From an uncultured Acidimicrobiales bacterium (GTDB taxonomy: Bacteria; Actinomycetota; Acidimicrobiia; Acidimicrobiales; Iamiaceae): a stretch of 20,143 nt of DNA. The position numbers were made by a program, and so were the translations under genes. Below, piece after piece: positions 13,220-19,455 of this stretch. The first letter of the stretch is position 1. Every line of letters begins with the position of its first letter. The stretch covers positions 1-20,143 of the forward strand of contig CALANQ010000184.1 in the NCBI GenBank assembly GCA_937926025.1, given 5' to 3'. The notes under the pieces were generated by a model. That model did no database searches. It was not told where the DNA came from and was given only the letters and a program-made list of their open reading frames with translations.

Positions 13220-14440
13220 TCAGAAGTTCTTCGGGAGCCCGAGGCCGCGGCGGGCGATCACGTTCTTCTGGATCTCGCTGGCGCCGCCACCGATGGTGTC
13301 GATGACCGTGTACCGGTACGTGCTCTCGGCCCGGCCGTCCATCGGTGCGTCCTCGGTCTTGACCCGCAGCTGGGTGCCGGGTGCGCCGAGGTCCATGGAG
13401 GCGTCGGCGAGGCGCTTGGAGAACTCGGTGGCGAACAGCTTGTACTGCGAGGACTCGACGGTGGGCGGGGGCGTGCCCGGCTTCTCGTCGGCCTTCATGG
13501 ACTCGCTGACCACACGCAGGCCCATGCACCGGGCCACCTCGGCCTCGGTCTCCAGCTGGGCGAGGCGCTGGCGCACGAGCGGGTCGTCCTTGAGCGGCTC
13601 GCCGTCGCGGGTGGCGGTGCGGACGTGGTCGCCGAGCACGTCGAGGCGCTGGCGGATCGGCGAGTACGTGAACATGGTGAAGCGCTCGAGGTCCAGCGCC
13701 TGCGAGATGTACTGGAAGCCGGAGTTGACCTCGCCCACCACGTACTCGTCGGGCACGAACACGTCGTCGACGAACACCTCGTTGGTGCGCTCGTCGCCCA
13801 TGGGGACGCCGCCCATCGTGTCGATCTTGGTGATGGTGATGCCGGGCTGGTCGATGGGCACGAGCATCAGGGTGATGCCGCGGTGCTTGTTCTCCGGGTC
13901 GGTGCGCACGCCCAGCCAGTACCACTCGGCGAAGTGGGCCGAGGTGGTCCAGGTCTTCTGGCCGTTGAGGATCCAGCCGGTCTTGCCGTCGCGCTCGCCG
14001 CGCACGCCCTTGAGGCGCATGGAGGCAGCGTCGGAGCCAGCGTTGGGCTCGGAGTAGCCGACCGCGAACTCGACCTCGTTGCGGAGGATCTTCGGGAGGA
14101 AGGTCTCCTTCAGGAAGTCGTTGCCGTGGGCGATGAGCGTCTTGCCGATGATGCCGACGCCCTTGCCGATCTGGGGGCCGCCGCGACCGGCGAGGCGCTC
14201 GTTGAGCAGGTACTCGTAGACGCCCTCGCCCTCCGAGCCGCCGTACTCCTTGGGCCAGGTCATGCCCAGCCAGCCCATCTCGCCGAGCTTGGCCATGAAC
14301 GCGCGCCGCTTCGGCGTGTCCACGATCTGGGCCATGTTCTCCCGGGTGACATCGAAGATGTCCGGATCATCGTTGGCGTCGAGGAACTCCTCGACCTGGG
14401 TGATGAACTGCTGCTGCTCGGGGGAGAACTCGAAGTCCAT
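13220..14440 (-). CDS. acyl-CoA dehydrogenase (first gene of the operon)
   Basis: This 406-residue enzyme has a complete acyl-CoA dehydrogenase layout: N-terminal helices with WLGMTWPKEYGG (57-68), flavin loop VGYSEPNAGSDAAS (127-140), QKTWTTSAH (161-169) contacting FAD, and a C-terminal domain with LDLERFTMF and a closing IGGGASEIQKNVIARRGLGLP. It desaturates an acyl-CoA at C2-C3, passing electrons to ETF. Length and the GASEI-QKN-IARR ending fit the actinobacterial FadE proteins used for branched and sterol-derived chains; the chain itself is unknown. CAGGAG (14451-14446) precedes ATG 14440. The transcript should start near 14501, giving a leader of about 60 bases, from a strong promoter overlain by a 19-bp palindrome. 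Four downstream genes follow with overlaps or very short gaps. Confidence 0.92.
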   Translation of the reverse strand: MDFEFSPEQQQFITQVEEFLDANDDPDIFDVTRENMAQIVDTPKRRAFMAKLGEMGWLGMTWPKEYGGSEGEGVYEYLLNERLAGRGGPQIGKGVGIIGKTLIAHGNDFLKETFLPKILRNEVEFAVGYSEPNAGSDAASMRLKGVRGERDGKTGWILNGQKTWTTSAHFAEWYWLGVRTDPENKHRGITLMLVPIDQPGITITKIDTMGGVPMGDERTNEVFVDDVFVPDEYVVGEVNSGFQYISQALDLERFTMFTYSPIRQRLDVLGDHVRTATRDGEPLKDDPLVRQRLAQLETEAEVARCMGLRVVSESMKADEKPGTPPPTVESSQYKLFATEFSKRLADASMDLGAPGTQLRVKTEDAPMDGRAESTYRYTVIDTIGGGASEIQKNVIARRGLGLPKNF

Positions 14441-14479
14441 GGGTGCTCCTGGGCCGGTTCCGGCGGCGTGCCGCGAAGA

Positions 14480-14498
14480 ATCTGACGGGTCGTCAGAT
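14480..14498. promoter_or_regulatory. 19-bp operator palindrome, copy 1
   Basis: ATCTGACGGGTCGTCAGAT has perfect 8-base arms around GGT. It starts 10 bases downstream of the TATGAT box of the dehydrogenase operon, so it covers the first transcribed bases, a typical repressor position. The identical 19 bases occur at 17973-17991. Size and symmetry suit a TetR-family dimer. Confidence 0.75.
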
Positions 14499-14507
14499 CA
14501 GCGCAGG

Positions 14508-14536
14508 ATCATACGGCCGACCTGGGAGGTGGACAA
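14508..14536 (-). promoter_or_regulatory. promoter of the acyl-CoA dehydrogenase operon
   Basis: On the minus strand TTGTCC (14536-14531) and TATGAT (14513-14508) are separated by exactly 17 bases, the best sigma-70-type match in the window. Transcription should begin near 14501. Confidence 0.62.
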
Positions 14537-14580
14537 ACGCCCCGACTCCGTCCCCCGCCGTGCGTAGCGTCACGCGAGCC

Positions 14581-15165
14581 ATGACCGATCCCGCTGCTCC
14601 GTCTGCTCCCGACGACCCGATCCCGGCCGGGGACCTCGGCGCCTGGCTCGACGCCTTCCCCGCCACCCTCGCCGGCGAGATCGACGCCGACGTGCCCTGC
14701 GGGACCTGCACCGGATGCTGCACGTCGTCGCAGTTCATCGCCATCGGGCCCGACGAGGCCGACGCCCTGGCCCACATCCCGGCGGCCCTGCGGTTCCCGG
14801 CGCCGGGGCAGCCGAAGGGCCACGTGCTCCTCGGCTACGACGAGCACGGCCGCTGCCCGATGCTGGTCGACGGCGCCTGCTCCATCTACGAGCACCGCCC
14901 TCGAACCTGCCGCACCTACGACTGCCGGGTCTTCGCCGCCGCCGGGATCGAGCCCGACGAGCCCACCAAGGCCGCCATCGCCGACCGGGTCCGCCGCTGG
15001 CGGTTCTCCCACGGCGACCCCGGCGATGCGGCCCGCCACGACGCCGTGCGCGCCGCCGCCGACGACCTGAGGACGGGGGCGGCCGGTCCGGTGCCCACCA
15101 GCGCCACGCACCTCGCCGTGGCCGCCGTCCAGCTCAGCCTCCGGCGCGCCGGGGAAGGTCGATGA
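14581..15165 (+). CDS. YkgJ-family cysteine-cluster protein
   Basis: This is a 194-residue cytoplasmic protein with eight cysteines in the YkgJ pattern: C40, C43, C46 and C47 in CGTCTGCC, then C92, C100, C110 and C115 in GRCPMLVDGACSIYEHRPRTCRTYDC. The family is thought to bind zinc or an iron-sulfur cluster; its function is not established. TAGCGT (14565-14570) lies ten bases before ATG 14581, giving a very short leader. The gene diverges from the dehydrogenase operon, and the operator at 14480-14498 is about 70 bases behind its promoter, so it may or may not share that control. Its last 32 bases overlap the 3' end of the convergent RDD gene, with both frames showing family-typical sequence up to that overlap. 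Confidence 0.83.
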   Translation: MTDPAAPSAPDDPIPAGDLGAWLDAFPATLAGEIDADVPCGTCTGCCTSSQFIAIGPDEADALAHIPAALRFPAPGQPKGHVLLGYDEHGRCPMLVDGACSIYEHRPRTCRTYDCRVFAAAGIEPDEPTKAAIADRVRRWRFSHGDPGDAARHDAVRAAADDLRTGAAGPVPTSATHLAVAAVQLSLRRAGEGR

Positions 15166-15895
15166 CCACGGTGCCGGCCACCCGGTCGTGCAGGCCGCGC
15201 CGGGCCGGGTCCAAGATGATCGGCAGGAAGCAGATCACCAGCCAGATCTGCATCACCGAGCTCAGCCACCGCAGGTCCCGCAGGTCCATGAAGACGTCGA
15301 GGACGATCAGGATCACCTCGGGCCACCAGGCCACCAGGTAGCGCACCACGGCCACGCCCCAGCCCGGCGCCACCCGGTCGGGCGCGTCCAGCGAGACGAT
15401 GCGCATCCGGAACACCATCATCCCGAGCGACGCCCCGAACAGCGCCACCAGCACGATGGAGCTGAACCAGCCGATCCCCACCGCGAACAGCTGGCCGCCA
15501 CCCACCGAGTACACCTGGATGACCGCCGCCACGGAACCGAACGCCATCGCCTCCAGCAGGTAGGCGATGAACCGGCGCCAGCGGGCCGAGATCGGCAGGC
15601 CCACGGCCTCGGGCGGGACCACGCCCCACGGCTGGCGCAGCGCCCGGCGCCCGACCCCGGGCGGCGAGCCCGGTTGCGCGGGCGCGCGCCGCCGGCCCCC
15701 GCGGCGGGCCTGGGCCACGAGGTGCTCGATCAGCTCGGACTCCGACGCCGGCCCCTGCAGCTCGGGCCCGATGAACGCGTGGAGGATGCCGGCGTCGGCC
15801 AGGTCGGTGGACAGGGTCCGGCGCTGGTCTGCGTTCAGGTCGCCGATGTCGAACCCCGCGAGGGTGTCGCCCCAGTCGTCGCCCTGATCGTCCAC
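15134..15895 (-). CDS. RDD-family membrane protein
   Basis: This 253-residue protein has two parts. Residues 1-95 are acidic and then arginine/proline-rich (QARRGGRRRAPAQPGSPP) and look disordered. From about 100 comes the RDD domain: ISARWRRFIAYLLEAMAFGS (the R-x-x-A-x-x-x-D region, with E in place of D), a second hydrophobic span at 124-147, GASLGMMVFRMRIVS, and a final span before ILDPARRGLHDRVAGTVVI, a strong family landmark. RDD proteins have no general function; some are thought to be transporters. The start is GTG 15895, 13 bases after the CoA-transferase stop, with a GAGGCAGG purine run upstream. It is probably the last gene of the minus-strand group that starts at 17146 or 17849. Confidence 0.8.
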   Translation of the reverse strand: MDDQGDDWGDTLAGFDIGDLNADQRRTLSTDLADAGILHAFIGPELQGPASESELIEHLVAQARRGGRRRAPAQPGSPPGVGRRALRQPWGVVPPEAVGLPISARWRRFIAYLLEAMAFGSVAAVIQVYSVGGGQLFAVGIGWFSSIVLVALFGASLGMMVFRMRIVSLDAPDRVAPGWGVAVVRYLVAWWPEVILIVLDVFMDLRDLRWLSSVMQIWLVICFLPIILDPARRGLHDRVAGTVVIDLPRRAGG

Positions 15896-15908
15896 GGCCG
15901 GACCTGCC

Positions 15909-17146
15909 TCAGCCGATCACGCCGTCGGCGCGGAGCTCGTCGAGGCGGTCGGCGTCGAGGCCCAGCTCCGCCGCCAGGACCTCGTCGGTGTGCTCGCCCA
16001 GCCACGGCACGCGGGTCTCGGGGCCTTCGGCCACCTTCGACAGCTTCACCGGGTTGCCGGGGACCAGCACCGGCTCGGCGACCCCCTCGGGGCGGGGCAT
16101 CTCCACCACCCTGTTGTGGAGGGCGACGGGGGGGGCGGCGATGATCTCCGGCGCCGTCTGGCTCGGCCCGGCCGCAATGCCCGCAGCCGCCAGCTCCTCC
16201 GCCGCCTCGGCCCGGGTGCGCTGCGACGACCACGCCTCCACGGCCGGCCGGATGACGTCGTCGAGGTTCGGCTCCCAGCCGTAGCGGTCGGCGAAGCGAG
16301 GGTCGTCGTGCCACTCCGGCTTGCCCACCAGATCGGCGAGCTTGGTGAACTGGTGCTCCCGGACGACCTGCATCACCACGTAGCCGTCGGAGCAGCGGAA
16401 GCCCTCGCAGATGAGGCCGAGCGGCTTCTCGGGGTCCTGGCGGGCGCCCAGCGACCACAGGTTCATCACCAGGTCGGTCATGGCGACCATGGCGTCGAGC
16501 ATGGCGATGTCGACGTGCTGGCCCTCGCCGGTGCGCTCCCGGTGGCGCAGCGCCACGAGGATGCCGATGGTGGCGAACAGGGCGCTGCTGATGTCGCCCA
16601 GCGCGCCGACCGGGATGGTGGTGGGCGGGCCGTCGGGCGTCTTGTAGGCGTAGATGCCGGACATGGCCTCCACGATCGAGGCGTAGGCCGGGTAGTGCTG
16701 GTAGGGGCTGTCGCTGCCGAAGCCCGACAGGGACACGTGGATCACGCCCGGGTGGCGCGCCGCGATGGCGTCGTAGCCCAGGCCGAGGCGCTCGAGCGTG
16801 CCGGCCTTGAAGTTCTCTGCCACCACGTCGAAGTGCGGCACCAGGTCCAGGAACAGCTCGCGCCCCGCTTCGGCCTTGAGGTCGATGCCGACGCTGCGCT
16901 TGTTGAAGTTGTTGCGCAGGTAGGTGGCACCCACCTTGCGGCCGTCGGGGTCGAGCATGAACGGGCTGGACCCGCGGCCCGAGTCACCCATGGTGGGGTG
17001 CTCGACCTTCACCACGTCGGCGCCGAGCCGGGCCAGCAGCTGGGTGGCGTAGGGCAGCGCCTGCATCTGCTCGCGAGGATGCGGATCCCCTCGAGCGGCT
17101 TGCCGAAGCCGAGCGCCTGTTCGTTCCCGATGTCCCCGAGCTCCAT
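15909..17146 (-). CDS. CaiB/BaiF class III CoA-transferase, apparent frameshift near the N-terminus
   Basis: From ATG 17146 the frame reads MELGDIGNEQALGFGKPLEGIRIL, then breaks at CTCGCGAG (17078-17071). The conserved body continues in another frame as EQMQALPYATQLLARLGADV. The family normally reads IRILALEQMQALPY here, so the shift is explained by four missing bases, or minimally one. The body has the formyl-CoA-transferase landmarks: NNFNKRSVGIDLK, NFKAGTLERLGLGYD, VSLSGFGSDSPY and the catalytic Asp in PVGALGDISSA. Restored length would be about 413 residues. It should move CoA between acyl-CoAs and free acids; donor and acceptor are unknown. TACCCT (17160-17155) eight bases before the ATG supports that start. 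If the shift is real, an internal ATG at 17066 would give a protein lacking the first strand of the fold. Confidence 0.82.
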
Positions 17147-17160
17147 GGCCGCTCAGGGTA
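17147..17160 (-). promoter_or_regulatory. putative leaderless promoter of the second CoA-transferase gene
   Basis: TACCCT on the minus strand (17160-17155) is eight bases before ATG 17146, within the 22-base gap after the pentapeptide gene. It supports 17146, not the internal ATG 17066, as the true start. Confidence 0.35.
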
Positions 17161-17168
17161 GGGGCCGG

Positions 17169-17849
17169 TCACCGGTCGTCGTCCACCTCGATGCCGGCGT
17201 CGGCGATGAGGGCGAGGCCGACGGGCACGACCTGCTGGTGATCGATCACCGCGCCCTGGAGGGCCTTGGCCCCTCGGACGTCGACGATGGTCGAGCCGTG
17301 CAGCCGGACCCGGGTGAAGCGGGCGCCCGACAGGTCGGCCCCGGTGAGGTCCACGTCGTGCCAGCGGCTGCCGGGCACGTCGGCCCGGTACAGGTCGGCC
17401 TTCACCGCCGTCCCGCCCGTCACCACCAGGCGCTCGGCGCGCACCAGGCGCAGGCCGATCTCGTCGAGCTGGCAGTCCGTGAACCGCACGTCGGCCAGCG
17501 ACGCGCCACCGAGGTCGGCGCCGGAGAACCGGCAGTTGGTGAACGACACCCGGAGGCACGACAGGTCCTCGAGCACGGCGCCGGCGAAGTCCGTGTTGGC
17601 CACGGCCACGTCGGTGAGCTCCAGCTTGCGGATGCTGGCCCCGGTGAACCGAGCGGTGGCGATGGTGCCGCGGCTGATCTGCACGTGCTCGGCGTCGGCG
17701 GCCACGGCGTACCCGGTGACCGCCGCCTCGGACCACCCGTCGTGGTCGTCGAGCCCGTCGAGCTCCACCTCGTCGAGATCGCCCGGCACGATCGGCGCCC
17801 GGCACTCCTGGTTCGCGGGACGTCTCGCTCCAGCCACGCCCGCCATCAT
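17169..17849 (-). CDS. pentapeptide-repeat protein
   Basis: This protein of about 226 residues has degenerate A(D/N)LXX-type repeats in three blocks: FTGASIRKLELTDVAVANTDFAGAVLEDL, RFSGADLGGASLADVRFTDC and ADLYRADVPGSRWHDVDLTGADLSGARFTRV. They should fold as a right-handed quadrilateral beta helix. The last 40 residues (GAKALQGAVIDHQQVVPVGLALIADAGI) resemble the C-terminal cap seen in actinobacterial members. There is no signal peptide or membrane span. Some family members mimic DNA and inhibit gyrase, but nothing here shows that role. Tandem ATG codons at 17849 and 17846 compete as starts; a GTG lies at 17855. It lies 22 bases upstream of the CoA-transferase on the same strand. Confidence 0.82.
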   Translation of the reverse strand: MMAGVAGARRPANQECRAPIVPGDLDEVELDGLDDHDGWSEAAVTGYAVAADAEHVQISRGTIATARFTGASIRKLELTDVAVANTDFAGAVLEDLSCLRVSFTNCRFSGADLGGASLADVRFTDCQLDEIGLRLVRAERLVVTGGTAVKADLYRADVPGSRWHDVDLTGADLSGARFTRVRLHGSTIVDVRGAKALQGAVIDHQQVVPVGLALIADAGIEVDDDR

Positions 17850-17894
17850 GCCCACCCGATGACCGAACCCGTCCCCGTCCTCCCCGCCGGATCC

Positions 17895-17945
17895 CGAACT
17901 TTCGATGCGAACCGTTGCAGGGCAACGTCGAGCATCGAAAGTTCG
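17895..17945. repeat. nested palindromic element (REP-like)
   Basis: CGAACTTTCGATGC (17895-17908) and GCATCGAAAGTTCG (17932-17945) are perfect 14-bp inverted arms. CGTTGC (17913-17918) and GCAACG (17922-17927) form an inner stem with an AGG loop. It lies between divergent genes, so it is not a terminator for either. The CGAACTT start is shared with the element at 9702-9844. Confidence 0.65.
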
Positions 17946-17971
17946 TCATCGGGAGCGGGGGAGCAGGCGTG

Positions 17972-18011
17972 GATCTGACGGGTCGTCAGATCTGCCTCTA
18001 GCCTGACGGGC
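17972..18011 (+). promoter_or_regulatory. operator palindrome copy 2 and leaderless promoter of the HMGCS-like/thiolase operon
   Basis: Positions 17973-17991 repeat the 19-bp palindrome of 14480-14498 exactly; one further base pair on each side (G17972, C17992) extends it to 21 bp. TAGCCT (17999-18004) is seven bases before ATG 18012, so transcription should start at the ATG and the palindrome would cover the -35 region. A bound repressor would exclude RNA polymerase. Confidence 0.72.
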
Positions 18012-19454
18012 ATGCGTGGGATCATCAGCTACGGGGCGTACCTGCCTCACCGTCGACTCGACCGCTCCACCATCGCCGCGGTCGCCGGCACGGGCGGCGG
18101 CAAGGGCACCCGGACCGTCGCCAGCTACGACGAGGACACCACCACCCTCGGGGTGGAGGCGGCCCGCCGGGCGCTGCGGTCCACCACCGCCCGCCCCGGG
18201 GCCGTGTGGTTCTCCACCGTGACCCCCGCCTACGTCGACAAGACCAACGCCACCACCGTCCACGCCGCGCTGCTGCTGCCGGGCGACGTGATCGCCGCCG
18301 ACTTCGGCGGGGCCGTCCGCTCCGGCATCGCCGCCACCCGGGCCGCCCTGGCCGGCGGGCCCGCCGCCCTGGTGGTCACCGCCGACATCCGCACCGGCCT
18401 CCCCGGCTCGGCCGACGAGGCCGCCGGCGGCGACGCCGGGGCCGCCCTGCTCATCGGCGACGAGACCGACGGCCCGGTCATCGCCGAGCTGCTCGGCTCG
18501 GGCACCGCCACCGACGAGTTCCTCGACCGGTGGCGCACCCCCGGCGACGCCCGCTCCAAGCAGTGGGAGGAGAAGTTCGGCGAGAACAAGTACGTCGCCC
18601 TCGGGCAGGCCGCCCTCCGCGACGCCCTGAAGGACGCCGGCATCGAGGCCGACCGGGTCGACGCCCTGATCGTGGCCGGCACCCACGGCCGGGCCAACAA
18701 GGCCGTGGCCAAGAAGTCCGGCATCGACGGCGCCAAGGTGGTCGACGACCTGTCGGCCTCGCTCGGCAACCCCGGTGCTGCCCAGGCCGGGCTCGTCCTG
18801 GCCGACGTGCTGGACGGCGCCGCTCCCGGCCAGGTCATCGTGCTGCTGTCGCTGGCCGACGGCGCCGACGCGCTGGTGTTCAAGACCACCGAGGCCATCG
18901 CCGCCTTCGAACCCGACTCCCCGGTGGCCGAGCAGGCTGCGGCCGGGGCCCCGGTCCCCTACGGCAAGTTCCTGGCGTGGCGCGCCCACCTCTCCCCCGA
19001 GCCGCCCCGCCGGCCCGAGCCGGCCCGTCCGTCGGCCTCCGCTGCCGGCCGCTCCGAGGACTGGAAGTTCGGCTTCGTCGGCGCCAAGGACCGCTCTTCG
19101 GGCGCCATCCACCTCCCGCCCGCCCGGGTCTCCATGGAGGGCGGGGCCATCGACGACATGGACCCGATCCCCATGGCCGACGTCCAGGGCACCGTGGCCA
19201 CCTACACCATCGACAAGCTCGTCTACTCCCCCAGCCCGCCCGTGGTGTTCGCCATCGTCGACTTCGACGGTGGCGGCCGGGCCCCCATCGAGCTCACCGA
19301 CGTGGACCCGAAGGCCGTGGCCATCGGCGACCGCATCGAGATGACGTTCCGCAAGCTGTTCACCGCGGACGGCATCCACAACTACTTCTGGAAGGGCCGC
19401 CCGGTCCCCGCCACCGCGCCCGCCTCGGACGGCGCCGACGAGAAGGAGGCCTGA
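18012..19454 (+). CDS. HMG-CoA synthase-like protein fused to a DUF35 OB-fold domain
   Basis: This 480-residue protein has a thiolase-fold N-terminal part (1-300) of the HMG-CoA synthase/KAS III type: GIISYGAYLPHRRLDR, SYDEDTTTLGVEAA, WFSTVTPAYVDKTNATTVHAAL, a His in AGTHGRANK (H225) and Asn in SLGNPGAA (N253). The position of the acyl-accepting Cys reads DFGGAVRSG, with Val102 in its place. A proline-rich linker (330-345) leads to a DUF35-type region: residues 350-380 correspond to the zinc ribbon but have no cysteine (AKDRSSGAIHLPPARVSMEGG), and 388-460 form the OB fold (ADVQGTVATYTIDKL to GIHNYFWK). Archaeal HMG-CoA synthase, thiolase and DUF35 proteins form one complex; here two are fused and the thiolase follows immediately. 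It may be a CoA-binding scaffold rather than an enzyme. Confidence 0.85.
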   Translation: MRGIISYGAYLPHRRLDRSTIAAVAGTGGGKGTRTVASYDEDTTTLGVEAARRALRSTTARPGAVWFSTVTPAYVDKTNATTVHAALLLPGDVIAADFGGAVRSGIAATRAALAGGPAALVVTADIRTGLPGSADEAAGGDAGAALLIGDETDGPVIAELLGSGTATDEFLDRWRTPGDARSKQWEEKFGENKYVALGQAALRDALKDAGIEADRVDALIVAGTHGRANKAVAKKSGIDGAKVVDDLSASLGNPGAAQAGLVLADVLDGAAPGQVIVLLSLADGADALVFKTTEAIAAFEPDSPVAEQAAAGAPVPYGKFLAWRAHLSPEPPRRPEPARPSASAAGRSEDWKFGFVGAKDRSSGAIHLPPARVSMEGGAIDDMDPIPMADVQGTVATYTIDKLVYSPSPPVVFAIVDFDGGGRAPIELTDVDPKAVAIGDRIEMTFRKLFTADGIHNYFWKGRPVPATAPASDGADEKEA

Positions 19455-19455
19455 C

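Noticed and set aside
15134..15165. Frameshift at the overlapping 3' ends of the YkgJ and RDD genes
   Set aside because: Both proteins end at lengths normal for their families, so a 32-base convergent overlap is acceptable without an error.
15990..17978. Long plus-strand frame opposite the second CoA-transferase and the pentapeptide gene
   Set aside because: The composition is typical of antisense GC-rich frames, with no domain pattern, while the minus strand carries clear family motifs.
17859..17979. 39-codon plus-strand ORF from ATG 17859
   Set aside because: It runs straight through the palindromic element and into the operator, has no clear ribosome binding site and resembles no family; the palindrome explains the sequence better.
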